A stretch of DNA of 64,000 bases from Atrina japonica (Eukaryota > Mollusca > Bivalvia > Pterioida > Pinnidae), in the NCBI GenBank assembly GCA_030159075.1, contig BROG01000541.1:248001-312000 (forward strand). Direction: 5' to 3'. This document shows positions 55,264 to 64,000 of this stretch, one piece after another. The position numbers were made by a program, and so were the translations under genes. The notes under the pieces were generated by a model, which worked only from the letters and a program-made list of their open reading frames with translations, ran no database searches and had not been told where the DNA came from. Numbering within the stretch: position 1 is the first letter of the stretch; each line of letters opens with the position of its first letter.

Positions 55264-57209
55264 TTACCCCTGTAATAATGCCTCTTTTCGTTTTTCTTAA
55301 TTTTGGCAGTGTAACGGTTTGGCATTTTATCGTGTTTAACTCATTACATCACTGAAATCATTCTCTGAAATACATAGAAATATGTCTAGAATATACCGCA
55401 TTAATATTTAAGGATAATAAAATTTAAAAGGAAATGTTCTGGACACTGTACATACCGAATCACATTCTAATTTCTATAACTTGTAAAATGTACATTTTCT
55501 CACTTATTATTTTTCAAAAAGAAAAGTAGGTAATCTGCAACTGCTTTGCATTCAATGATTGATCGCAGGATACTCATGTATTTTAATTTTTTTTGGTTAT
55601 GAGATTTTCGTCTGAATTTTGTTAACCCTAGATATCATATGGCAATGGCCATCGCTGTTTCCGCCTCAATCTCTTTACACAGAGTTGTCGGTACTTGCAC
55701 GCCAAATGCAAGGAACGACAACTCTGTGTAAGTGATTGCTTGGGCCTGTGAAAAAACACAGTAGGAGGTGAAAGGTTGTCATCATCGTAACACCCAAATT
55801 CCGGGTCATCAACGTGAAAAGATTCGATGATAAAATCATCCTTGATTGTTACAAAATTGTCAAAATGCTTGTCACTGTTTACAAAATCACGGACAGGACG
55901 GCAAACATCATCGTCTAAATTACGACACCTGCACGATCAAACACAGACAAATTAATCAAAAATGATTTTACCACAGTGTTAAAAAATAATATGATAATCA
56001 AGATGTGTATATTTTGGATGTCTTGTATTGTAATCGACAATATCCCTCTTCTGCATGTGTTAAAATTGTCCATTTGAGAGGTATTTCCATTTTCAAGTCT
56101 ATATTCACACTATATATACGATACCCTATTTACAACACTCTACCAAACATGGGGAAATTAACTCTAAATCACTGTCTAAATGATTTTTATTTAACACTTA
56201 TTACTGACCAGTACTCAACATTGTTTATTTGTGTATATATACCACTGGTTATTTACCTGGTGCGGCTATACAGTCGGGTGAATTTACACACATAAATTAC
56301 CTTTTGTCATCGGGGCGGAAGGTGGTGTGCGGATTTCGGCGTTATAAAGGGTGAATTACATGGGAGGAAATCTGTTCTTCCAGAAATAGCAGTGTTATGC
56401 AGGTTTGGTGTTATAACGGGGTGAACTGTACACACATGCACACACACACACACACACACATATATAAAGCCAGAAACCATCAAGCTACGTGGCCATTGGA
56501 CTAGAAACGGTGAGGAGTAGGAGTATACATAATTTCAGTTCAACCATAAAAAATGAAATACCATGATTATTTTTACTGTTATATGTGAAATAGTGTCAAA
56601 ATAAAAATAGCTTAGTTACTAACTTATCTTTATGAAAAGTGGACAATGATTTTAACATTAAAAAGTAGCAATAAATGGAAATCAATGTGCATTGTCGGAC
56701 ATTAAATAAAATACATTTTCTAGTAAAAAATTAAATGTTTACAAACTTGGTTATTTACTCAAAATACTTCAAATATTGTGTGAAAATGAAATCTTACACC
56801 GATAAATCATACCATGTCACAAAAAGCTGAATCAATATTCAAAACTTAACAGAGTATAAGACCATTTTTAGGTGTCTATTTTTAGCTACAAGTGCAGAAT
56901 TATTTGGATTTTCTTATTTTTCCTTTCATTGCACTTTGAACCAATAAGTTCCTCATTTTTGGTCAGCCCAGGATCGAGTGAGCTGAATTTTCAGGCCAGT
57001 GCATTTGAACATTATGAGCTGATACACAATGGAACTGTTGAATATTTTAAGTTTTATGGTATAAATTTTACCAAAATTGATTTAGAAATTAACATGAATA
57101 TTTTGAAAATTTGCAGATTTATATGAAATACACACGAGGGAAAAAAATTATCTTCACTTTTGGCACCACACACACACACACACACAGACAGACAGACAGA
57201 GACAGAGAC

Positions 57210-57290
<81 letters not shown>

Positions 57291-60200
57291 GTGCAATTGT
57301 AATACTGACACCTGTGTATCCCCATTTTTTAATGTTTGTTACTGACACCAAATTAAGCATTGACATATACAGCCAGGTTAAAATTAATGCAGGAGTGTGA
57401 TATTTTTCACGATAGCAAAATGAAAGTAGAGCACATCATTTTCTAATAATCCAATTAATAGATTTAACTTAATCATGTAATATCACCCTTATGCTGATAA
57501 AAAAACTCAACCTCTTGATATAGGATTATTTCTCTGTGTACACGTGTATACCCTAATTGAAATTGACATGGAACTCACAAGTTCAGAAGCACCTATATTT
57601 AACTCTACATGTATAAAACAGATCAGTTACACTGCGATGTCCAATATTATCAGAATAGAAGAGAGTCAATTGCATCATATTGTAGCCTGGTAGATCACAC
57701 TTGTAAGGAGAAAAATAATCACCTGATTATTTGCTTTATTAGTTTGTTAAACACAGGGATTTTCGTATTTAAGCGATGAAGTAGGTCGAGAATTTACCCA
57801 CAGTGCCACTTTACTGGAAACGAATATTTTACCAAGAATAAAGAAGGAGTCAAATTGTTTTAATTCATTAAAAATCTATTTCTTATCATTTCAATTCCAC
57901 ATTTTATCTTCTTTCTCTACACGCCTTAGTTCTACACATCACAGCAAAAATTCATAGGTAACTACAATCTGTGGAGAGAGAAATTGTGTTCAAAAAATGT
58001 CACTTGGCTGCAAAACTGACACCACAGCATAAGCACGACTGACTCTGCCCATCGAGCTAAAAACTGACCGCCACCATATAACTAATAAAATGTTGAGTGT
58101 GGCATAAAATACTATTCAAAATTCAAACTTGAAAAACCTTGAAAGTATTTCATCCAATTACCAGAGTGAAAACTAGACACAATAGACAGGCAATATGTCT
58201 TTAATGTACTTTAAATCATATAAAGAATAAGTCCGACAAACACTGTGCTGTTAACCTGGAAAACTGAGGTCAATTGGTGTTGTTAACTAGAAACAACAGC
58301 CCTTCATTTGGCAGCTCTCAATATGAAATAAGAGATAGCTGACCAAAGGAAGAACTACTATTCCAAGCTGCACTAATTGTTTTAAAATGAAAAAAGAAAA
58401 ACTATCTTACTTATCAATAATAAACCAGTGTTTCTACCTGTAAAGAGGCAAAACAGAGTACAGAAACATTAAACCAAATGATCAAGTATTGACAAATAGA
58501 TATTCGTTAGCTGTAAAACTTAAAACCATTCAGTAACTAGTGGGCAGATTGGAGGACCTATCATCATCATCATATTATCTTGAAGCGTAACACTGAAATC
58601 AAGTAGACTATTGGTGTGCTACCTCAACAATTTGAACTTCGTGGAATAAAATATACAGCTTTAGTGATCTTAAATCGCTTACAGAAGAATTGTAATCAGG
58701 GGTTGGTGATGTTATTACATATAAATTGATATTAAAGTTACACAAACCAAAATGAAGCTAGACTAGTCCTTATGGATAACTGAGAATATCCTTTGCCACT
58801 TGCCGCTGCCACCAATGGTTGAGAACAATTTTGAAGGCCTCTGTGGTGGTATTACCTCCAAATGATGTATTTTATCAATAAAATCACTTTAAATAAATAC
58901 AGGACAATTTTAAAGGAAATTTGTTCAAATTCACTTGATAGATTATGAAGAAATTTCAAAATAAATTTAAATTATCCATGTCTAATTTGTTCAAAATTGC
59001 AAAATCTCAGTGTGCTAAATTGTAACCCTTAATATATGTTAAATAGCTCATAATACTATTTTTTTATCACATAAATTTGTTAATAAAGAAAGCAGTTTCA
59101 TCAATTTAAGAAATTTCTATTCATAGTAATAGCAGCAGTAGAGTTAAGATACCAAAAGATCCCACAGGAACCTCTGGGAATATGGTGAACAAGAAGCTCT
59201 GGGATAAATGGTGAAAAATCCTGCATTCTGGCACTCTTGCAGCCCCAAATTTGATATCCAAATTCACCCTATCTGGAACACAGAATTTCTTACTGGAAAA
59301 TTAATTTTGTATACATAATTGTTGTAGGCTTAATCTGAGGCAGAACTTATTTTGTATAACATGTATAATAAGAGTATACAATCTAAATATACATTTAAAG
59401 GGGCATTAGCTGTACTTTTTAAAAAAAAAATTCTAGTAAATTGATAACAAAATAACGATAACAAACAAGACCCCCGCCAGGGGCAGCATATTCTCCCGAT
59501 TTTTTGTTGTTGGATTTTTGCATGCAATTCATTCTATGTGAATTGGAATAGGTTTGTAAATTGGTAGAACCATAGGTCTAATTGTGAATTTTTTTTGTTA
59601 TGTTGTAACTTTTGCAACAATTCCATAGCAACACACATGAAATTATTTCCAATTTTGCAGCAATTCAGCAATTAGAATCATACAATGTCAAGATATGTGC
59701 GATGATTCCTTTCCCAGTCCTCAGGAAATTATATACCATATTCTATAGTTATTGTCCAAGCAAGTGGGCATGGAGAAAAAAAGTAAACAATTTTGGAGAA
59801 AAGTAGCATTTTTAGTCTTCTATTGTGCCTATGACATTGATTTGGGACCATATGGCCTCAAACAACATGTGAACTAATCATTCTTTAATTACATATGTAA
59901 GGTACAGGTATTAAATGTAAACATAGATGTTAAAGTATAGACGGTATACCAAAATTTGAGCTTTTCCATCATGCAATAATGAGAAAGCATAGAGAAAATC
60001 TAACACAATTGTGACTTTGACCCTTGGTGGACCAGACCAAAATTCATTAGGGTTCTTTGTACCCTGCAGAGGAACTTGTATACCAAAAATCAGCTCCATA
60101 ACATCATGCAGTCTGAAGTTATGGTCCGGAAACGAGAAAGCATAAAGAAAGTCTAATGCAACTGTGACCTTGACCTTTGAAAAACCTGACCAAAAATCAA

Positions 60201-63200
60201 TAGGGTTCTGCCTGTGTATAGCTCTTATTTGTTATTGTACATCAAGTATAAACGTAGTAAACGTAGAAAAAGAACAGAAATAATTTTGGGGGGAACATAT
60301 ATACCAAAAATCAGCTCCATAGCATCAAGCAATCTGAAAATATGGTCTGGAAACAAGAAGGCATAAATAACTGTGACCTTCACTTTTGATTGACATGACC
60401 AAAAATCAATAGAGTTCTTAGTACCATACAGAGTAACTTGTATACAAAAAATCAGCTCCATAGCATCATACAATCTGAAGTTATGGTCCGGAAATGAGAA
60501 AGCATTAAGAAAATTTATCTTACGCGACTGTGAACTTGTCCTTTGATGGATCTGACCCAAAATCAATAGGGTTTTTAATACCATGCAGAGGAACATATAT
60601 ACCAAAAATCAGCTCCATAGCATCATGCAATCTTAAGTTATGGTCCAGAAATGAGAAAGCATAAAGAAAATCTAATGCAACTATGACCTTGACCTTTGAC
60701 AGACCTGACCCAAAATCAATAGGGTTCTTAGTACCATGCAGAGGAACTTGTATAATAAAAGTCAGCTCCTTAGCACCATGCAATCTGAAGTTATGGTCCG
60801 GAAATGAAAAAGCATAAAGAAAATCTGTAAGATAACTGTGACCTTGACCTTTGGTGTACCTGACCCAAAATCAATACCGTTCTTACTACATGTACTGTGC
60901 AGAGGAACTTGTATACGAAAAATCAGCTCCATAGCACTATGCAATCTTAAGTTATGATCCAGATGGATGGATGGATGGACAGATGGATGGATATCCATGG
61001 ATGGATATCCTGCATGACAGCTATATCCCCCACTCTCCCAATTTTTTTCGGGGAGGGGGGGGGGGATAAAAGATATATTCACTGGCACAAAAATTCTTAA
61101 ATTTTGGTATATTTCATGAAATTTGCTCGAGAAACCCTATATTGGTACTTTTTTTAAACTTTGATTAACTTAACCTTACTATTTGTATATGTACACCACA
61201 TTGGACCTGACCTTATTTTCACAAAATATATAGGAATATAAGATTTTTTTATGCCTGTGTATAGCTCTTATTTGTTATTGTACATCAAGTTTAAACGTAG
61301 TAAACGTAGAAAAAGAACAGAAATAATTTTGGGGGGTAAATACAGCTAATGCCCCTTTAAAGTAAATTAATTACATTGTATGAAACAGTAATTATGTTAT
61401 ATGTTCTAATGAATTCTTATCCTGATGTAGTTTAAGATTTATTCCAGTATGTTGTTCCATGCACCTGTAAACTCACCACTATTATCATTTTCTTATAACG
61501 TGTAAATATTATGTGTTTTTAAAAGCAATGCAAATTTCAAAAATAAGTTTTAACTTTTTCTTTAAAAATTAAGTCTATCAATTTGAATGCATTTTATTAA
61601 AATTATATATTATTTAAATTCAAATTTAATAAAGATATATAAATTTGTATTTTTGATTACCATTTTCACACATCCCGAAATACCCCAGTATGTCCGGTGT
61701 TTTTTTTAAAACAACACATTATGCGTAGGGGTGCAACAATACACTTCTCCTAACAACGACACATATCACAATATTTGGCTCTCAATATTTTACCAGACTA
61801 TTTCAAATTTAGAATAAAAAAGAAACAAATTCTGCCATTGGATAAATCTATTAATCCTGAAAAGGAAAATGGTTCGGAAAATAAAACAAGAATATGCAAT
61901 ACACATCAATGCAACACTTATTATCACTCTGCGAAATGCACCCAATTCTACTTGAGAAATGGTCTAATATCAAGTACCAATAAGTCTGTAACTGATCTTG
62001 AAATTGGTTTTGAATGAGGGGGATTTGTTTGCATTGAAGTTTTAAAGGACATCTGTAAATTTATTTGTCCTGTACCTTGTCCTCTGGTACCCATGAGAGT
62101 GTAATGGGACCTGTTCCCCTTTTAAGCGCCGGCAGTTTATCTCGGATACCAACTCAGGCCTATCGCTACAATGACCATGTTTGTTGTGTTGCCCTATTTA
62201 TGTCACTTCAATGTAACAGCTGTACAGACAATCAGTGCGATTCTATCTGTTACATTTACCGTCTTTCTCTACCACTCTTAAGCAATATAATGCTTTCTAT
62301 TTACTGACTTAAATATCGAAGGAGGACATTGTTTCAGAGAAGAAGCCATTTTTGTTTTGAGTCAAACTGAAAGTTTCAAAACCGATATCGGACAGTTAAT
62401 CTGGAATACGGCCAAATCCGGAACGTATCCTTGGAGAATTGTAAACAAAAAAAAATGAATCGTCAACCAAACTGAGCCAAATATACCACGATAACCGCCC
62501 ACAGTATATTGTTGCACCACTAATGATGTGTCTGTGATGATTTGGGCCTTAAGGTAAAGACTTGCATATTCCATTGTCAATGAAATTGTTACCCATTAAA
62601 CACCCAGGGCGCAACAAAACGGGTTGGCGCTTAATGGGATCAATTAATAGTAAAAATGACGTAAAAACAATAATTTTTGTATAAGGCACAATGGTAATGT
62701 TGCTGTAGTTAAAACATAATTCTGTTGCTAGGGGGCTACAAATAAACTGTTAGTTACAGTTTTTCAGAACCACAACTCCTTGTCACCCAGCTAGAAAAGA
62801 TTCTCGATCATAATGGGTCAATTACAGTATTTTAAGTTTCCCATTAACTTTTAGAAATGCACTTTTGGCTACAAAAAGAAGGAAAAGAAACACTTTTGAA
62901 ACCTTTTGGAAAAGATGAATGTTCCTACATGTAATCTGACATTGATAGACCTGTTAAAGTTGTACTTTTACTGACATATTTATTTGGCGACCTGGGCAAC
63001 TGACTATCCAGATCCAACTTTCCTGTCCTGGGTAACTTTTCAACAACTTCATTGAAATATTCAAAATGCACCCCAAAACAAATTTAAATCAAAGTGATAT
63101 TTATCACAAATCCTATGGTTTTGATAATGCAGGATCTGCATGTTGCATTGCGACTGTGCAGGACAGCTCTTCATCAGGCAGCTTGTTTCATGATTCCAAG

Positions 63201-63545
63201 GCTACCCAATGATGAGCCGTTTGCATAGCAACAGTTTTCAATCTATTCGCTGTCAAAGGACAATAACTGGACTTGCATACAGGAGGCCCATAGGCCATAA
63301 TTTTCACCTGTGTAATACTAATATCAGCAGATAACTTCTGAAAAAAAAAGTTCACAAGTTTGTGTCTTGGTTCAGTGGGTGTATTTTGAGTCAGGATCTC
63401 AGAGTTGATCAAGAAGCTTAACCATTAAATCATTTTGAGTCTTTTTACATATGAATAGTTTAAATATCGCTGTGGTCATTTGTTACATACCTTTAATTTC
63501 ACGCAAAGGTTCAAAATGTGGGTACAGATGAAGTGTTGCATTTCC
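35752..63545 (-). CDS. Dynamin/EHD-like GTPase with two C-terminal membrane helices, 5'-truncated by window, 8 exons
   Basis: Spliced on the - strand: 63545-63491, 47737-47597, 45688-45528, 43384-43137, 41663-41495, 40766-40654, 37890-37806, 35805-35752. The sum is 1026 nt: 341 codons plus TAA, all GT/AG. The visible protein has a G3 motif DTPG (43-46) after a hydrophobic strand (SLVTFI), a strand LIFVFFD (71-77), and a G4-like SKAD (107-110) after FYL. This spacing is that of dynamin-superfamily and EHD GTPases. A helical, coiled-coil-prone stretch follows (about 150-205). Two predicted membrane helices lie at 215-236 and 273-292, then a basic C-terminal tail. The P-loop (G1) should be in an exon beyond 64000. 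I do not recognise a named orthologue. The layout, a GTPase followed by paired membrane helices and a short tail, resembles atlastin- or mitofusin-like fusion GTPases in outline only. The role in membrane remodelling is inferred. Confidence 0.85.
35925..36107 (-). mobile_element. tRNA-derived SINE, truncated copy
   Basis: On the - strand: gggacctctgtggatgaatg then gttagagcattgc (box A region), with the tail ataactgataggtgttgagt then gtggcataaaacac. It is the same family as 31384-31610 and sits in the last GTPase intron. Confidence 0.8.
36125..36655. repeat. About 35-bp minisatellite
   Basis: Units of aagttggtactatggtaaca followed by gcagtaacacaaaat, with variants carrying gataag or ggtagt, about 15 copies. 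Confidence 0.92.
36775..37760. repeat. 28-bp minisatellite
   Basis: Units of ggttgtaataagaggccaag followed by taactgat, with a gtacctgat variant. They are orderly above 37090 and degenerate below. The array ends 45 bases from the GTPase exon at 37806. On the transcribed strand units contain catcaggtacct. Confidence 0.95.
37806..37890 (-). CDS. GTPase exon: basic cytoplasmic tail
   Basis: An 85-bp exon encoding RTSPTLSRKQKRSLIEI through NTVKLKK. The acceptor is catcattacag and the donor is gtaaaa. It joins in phase to the exons on both sides. Confidence 0.85.
37891..39590. other. GTPase intron, nothing recognised
   Basis: No repeat array or gene is seen. Short open frames have no splice context or motifs. 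Confidence 0.4.
39632..40527. repeat. 36-bp palindromic repeat in a higher-order array
   Basis: Monomers of ggacaaatagcctcacagat followed by atatatccggttagcc contain the palindrome-like core gtccggttagccggac. Three super-units of about 290-310 bp each begin ttcatacgaagagctagaat (39791, 40069, 40381). Two of the joints carry aatacggagtgtctatttgt. The 5' block 39632-39790 is unique. Confidence 0.9.
40535..40620. repeat. (TA)n/(CA)n tract
   Basis: About 60 bases of pure TA followed by cacacacatacatatacaca. It ends 34 bases from the GTPase exon at 40654. Confidence 0.95.
40654..40766 (-). CDS. GTPase exon: second membrane helix
   Basis: Encodes GPLARLWKSIPSS, then the membrane helix SIYVLFGFLGTALIMLLVAK and FAS. 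The acceptor is atattttcag and the donor is gtaagc. It starts in phase 0 and ends in phase 2. The intron 40767-41494 above it shows no other recognisable feature. Confidence 0.9.
41495..41663 (-). CDS. GTPase exon: first membrane helix
   Basis: Encodes SELSSKNLKAQFR, then the membrane helix GAVFGLIGMLIPLILLATFL, then STQTKVMNNLLGENLLATL. The acceptor is tattccag and the donor is gtaagt. It starts in phase 2 and ends in phase 0. Confidence 0.9.
42183..43097. mobile_element. TIR element of about 0.9 kb next to a GTPase exon
   Basis: The left end ttaggcca(a)n..ctaggttctcaggcc is inverted at the right end as ggcctgagaacctagg..tatggcctta. It includes a 31-base poly-A run (42997-43027). No transposase frame is seen. 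It ends 40 bases from the exon at 43137. Confidence 0.65.
43137..43384 (-). CDS. GTPase exon: end of G domain and helical stalk
   Basis: Encodes RVMMQIVQELCKREG through EEKQKKD. MPTIYVPSM is a likely beta strand near the G5 position. The rest is a long amphipathic helix rich in E, Q, N and K. The acceptor AG at 43385-43386 is chosen because the next AG would open with a stop. It ends in phase 2. Confidence 0.9.
43385..44608. other. Intron with poly-C and poly-G tracts
   Basis: Poly-C lies at about 43455-43467 and a 36-base poly-G run at 43971-44006. 43480-43720 resembles 51915-52075 (cctaacaacttt, tttgtatat.aaaagtc, taagccattagtata-like blocks), a dispersed repeat. No gene is seen. Confidence 0.6.
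44610..44938. repeat. 28-bp minisatellite, nearly identical units
   Basis: About 12 units of ttaccagatacaggctacag followed by gacataaa with almost no sequence change, so it is recent or recently homogenised. Confidence 0.96.
45020..45215. mobile_element. Dispersed repeat related to the 59.9-61.1 kb array
   Basis: Carries gacctgacccaaaatcgata, then ttcttagtaccctgcagagg, then taccaaaaatcagctcc, then cttaagttatggtctgg and a GGACGGACAGAC tail. These are the same blocks as in 59930-61080. Confidence 0.7.
45528..45688 (-). CDS. GTPase exon with G4-like motif
   Basis: Encodes DLADLIFVFFDPIGQALCK through AGHESDRQ. LSKAD is at the place of the guanine-binding N/TKxD motif, with Ser replacing the usual Asn or Thr. 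The acceptor is tattcag and the donor is gtatgt. It starts in phase 1 and ends in phase 0. Confidence 0.9.
45752..46929. other. GTPase intron with a partial TIR element
   Basis: 45752-45840 matches the left half of the element at 30986. No other feature is recognised up to 46929. Confidence 0.45.
46930..47276. mobile_element. MITE-like element, family A copy 2
   Basis: The termini are aaaggggcattagctgtg and cacagctaatgctccttc, inverted. The interior is shared with 33464-33835 (gatgtacaatgacaaataag, tatgcctgtgtaaatccct). Confidence 0.72.
47597..47737 (-). CDS. GTPase exon with G3 motif
   Basis: Encodes GVTDYLTTEIS through SILWLG and includes FIDTPGLVDGD, the switch-II/G3 motif that contacts the gamma-phosphate and Mg2+ in P-loop GTPases. 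The acceptor is tattttacag and the donor is gtaagg. Both borders are phase 1. Confidence 0.9.
47884..48385. mobile_element. Dispersed repeat with aagaggcccaatggcctga end
   Basis: Starts aacaagaggcccaatggcct and ends aggttatcctgagccgttgg then cttagatgaccc. The internal ggtacccatctttccctta and ggcccctttgggtcctagcc blocks and the accaagtttggttaaaattg block are of a style common in bivalve genomes (recalled, not searched). Array units border it on both sides. Confidence 0.65.
48758..49652. mobile_element. TIR element of about 0.9 kb inside the 20-bp array
   Basis: The left end taccttaatttatctaatta..ggtgccc is inverted at the right end as ggcaccttaattagagc..aagataaattatggta. No open frame of note. 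Array units resume directly after it. Confidence 0.65.
50060..50867. other. GTPase intron, no supported gene
   Basis: Open frames on both strands (50439-50840 - and 50497-50751 +) overlap each other and show no family motif. They may belong to an old repeat. Confidence 0.4.
50868..51913. mobile_element. Non-autonomous DNA transposon with 25-bp pogo/Tigger-like TIRs
   Basis: The left terminus tacagtctaacgccgattat ccgga is matched by the right terminus tccagataatcggcattaga ctgta (two mismatches). A subterminal caaccgattttccggacttt repeats the motif. Ends in TA suit a TA target site. The interior has a 27-base poly-G run (51294-51320) and no transposase. Confidence 0.75.
52109..53655. mobile_element. 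Foldback-type element with arms of about 85 bp
   Basis: Left arm 52109-52196 (gtgctgcacagaattttttt, then atgatccattgcatgtatac, then gcttttcaaaaaatgaaaaa). The right arm at about 53572-53655 is its reverse complement with about 10 changes. A tRNA-like stretch lies inside at 52372-52450. Confidence 0.75.
52372..52450 (+). mobile_element. tRNA-like SINE head fragment
   Basis: ggccccgctagcgcaattgg then taaaagggccctg resembles box A of a tRNA. ggttgtgagtttgaggtctg resembles box B with the conserved GTTC motif disrupted. It is a SINE remnant rather than a gene. Confidence 0.5.
53656..54415. other. GTPase intron, nothing recognised
   Basis: No array, element end or open frame with a motif is seen. 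Confidence 0.4.
55676..55730. repeat. Near-perfect 55-nt hairpin
   Basis: TACACAGAGTTGTCG (55676-55690) pairs without mismatch with CGACAACTCTGTGTA (55716-55730). After a 4x4 internal loop, TTGCA pairs with TGCAA around a 7-base loop. Confidence 0.85.
57168..57286. repeat. Compound (CA)n(CAGA)n(GA)n microsatellite
   Basis: A run of cacaca, then cagacagaca, then gagaca, then about 60 bases of pure GA. The open frames over it are artefacts. Confidence 0.97.
57550..59396. other. GTPase intron with a SINE tail
   Basis: At about 58065-58115, gaccgccaccatataactaa then aatgttgagtgtggcataaa matches the tail of the SINE at 31384. Nothing else is recognised. Confidence 0.5.
59397..61360. mobile_element. 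MITE family A copy 3, expanded by an internal repeat
   Basis: Termini aaaggggcattagctgta and tacagctaatgccccttta match family A, but the span is 1.96 kb instead of about 0.35 kb. 61250-61340 (tgcctgtgtatagctcttat, then tgtacatcaagtttaaacgt) also occurs at 60212-60300, so part of the element is duplicated. The array at 59930-61080 lies inside. Confidence 0.65.
59930..61080. repeat. About 120- to 150-bp repeat, about six copies
   Basis: Recurring blocks are ccaaaaatcagctccatagc, atcatgcaatctgaagttat, ggtccggaaatgagaaagca, then gtgaccttgacctttg and accatgcagaggaacttgta. The last copy ends in a (ATGG)n tract and gacagctatatcccc, as does the single copy at 45020. Confidence 0.85.
61361..62584. 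other. GTPase intron, no supported gene
   Basis: An 80-codon open frame at 61775-62017 (+) shows no recognisable motif and no splice context. Confidence 0.4.
62585..62830. mobile_element. Short dispersed inverted-repeat element, copy 2
   Basis: Related to 537-801: ttggcgcttaatgggatcaa then ttaatagtaaaaatgac, and cttgtcacccagctagaaaa then gattctcgatcat. It has the same orientation as copy 1. Confidence 0.6.
62831..63490. other. GTPase intron, nothing recognised
   Basis: No element ends or arrays are seen between the repeat and the exon at 63491. Confidence 0.4.
63491..63545 (-). CDS. GTPase exon: GNATLHLYPHFEPLREIK segment
   Basis: A 55-bp exon encoding GNATLHLYPHFEPLREIK plus the first base of a Gly codon. 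The acceptor (tttgcag) and donor (gtatgt) are good, and its phase fits the next exon 15.7 kb away. It begins in phase 0. Upstream exons with the P-loop are outside the window. Confidence 0.8.
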
Positions 63546-64000
63546 CTGCAAACAGAAATAACAAGATCTTAATTCTAACATATCAAAGAGTTATCAAAGT
63601 ATCAAAAAATCTTGTCATCCCTGAAATCAAACTTTTGTACTGTGTTATTTCTGTATTAAACCGTGTTGTGCTGTAACATGAACCAAATGGCCCCTTTCCT
63701 ACATTATCCTTGATATGTACGTCAAAACCCTGTATTCACACTGTTTCCGATCCATATCGGACTACATAACTTCTGGGGTCATCCTGAGATTTAATCTGTA
63801 GTGGAACCTGCGAGGTGATCCATGAATGTGTGACCTAGGCATTAAAGATAGGCCAAGTTTTGTCCCTTTTTGAAACCTATAACAAAAGCTTACTTGGCCT
63901 AGGTAGGATGAATATCAACCAATCACGATTTCATAGATTCATGTGACATTTGACTCAGATGTTTTGTCTGCAGTTTTACGTCAAGAGTGCAGACAGTCAC
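63546..64000. other. GTPase intron at window edge
   Basis: No further exon of either gene is recognised. The P-loop exon must lie beyond 64000. Confidence 0.5.

Larger units (their letters stand above)
54416..57549. mobile_element. 3.1-kb segment bounded by long inverted repeats
   Basis: The left arm 54416-54698 and right arm 57304-57549 are inverted copies: acacgtgt, cctatatcaagaggtt, ttatcagcataa, ctactttcattttgctatcg, tgaaaa, cctggctgtatatgtcaatg, ggtgtca.taacaaacatta. The left arm has about 45 extra bases. The interior has (TA)n at about 55225-55258, a strong hairpin at 55676-55730, (CA)n at about 56430-56462 and (CA/GA)n at 57168-57286. No coding region is recognised. Confidence 0.78.

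Noticed and set aside
57054..57366. Ser/Leu- or Arg/Glu-rich frames
   Set aside because: Translation of the (CA)n(GA)n microsatellite.
61775..62017. 80-codon + strand frame
   Set aside because: No motif, no splice sites and no neighbour context.

Overview
This is a eukaryotic, AT-rich, intron-rich genomic window, and everything in it points to a marine invertebrate, most likely a bivalve or other lophotrochozoan mollusc. The coding exons are small and have canonical GT/AG borders and consistent phases. The introns are filled with long minisatellites, tRNA-derived SINEs with a mollusc-like tail, short inverted-repeat elements and simple repeats. The species call is an inference from repeat style, not from a search.

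Two genes are readable, and they converge. On the + strand, positions 212-27818 hold the last 12 coding exons of an SLC6-family sodium-coupled transporter. These give 547 residues, from the second transmembrane helix to the stop codon; the start and helix 1 lie before the window. On the - strand, positions 63545 down to 35752 hold the last 8 coding exons of a dynamin/EHD-like GTPase with two C-terminal membrane helices. These give 341 residues, from just before the G3 motif to the stop; the P-loop exon lies beyond the window. In both genes the exon lengths and phases add up to one open frame. The two stop codons are about 7.9 kb apart.

The rest is intronic or intergenic repeat. The SLC6 introns contain arrays at 1500-2345 (about 20 bp), 4100-8735 (35 bp, about 130 copies), 9400-11640 (54 then about 52 bp), 17160-18192 (33-38 bp), 18655-21070 (29 bp), 21300-22250, 22440-24390 (33 bp) and 25730-26635 (38 bp). 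Further arrays lie in the intergenic part and in the GTPase introns. A degraded LINE reverse transcriptase lies at about 12830-14370 on the - strand.

The most striking pattern is that several repeats in the SLC6 gene are copies of its own exon-intron borders. Borders at exons starting 212, 18193 and 27206, and ending 22405, 25287 and 27376, have been duplicated once to about 60 times. The introns therefore hold many decoy splice sites. Two other points stand out: an Asp and a Cys at the chloride-site positions of helix 7 of the transporter, and several nested inverted-repeat elements at 39.6-57.5 kb, including a 3.1 kb segment bounded by arms of about 240 bp.
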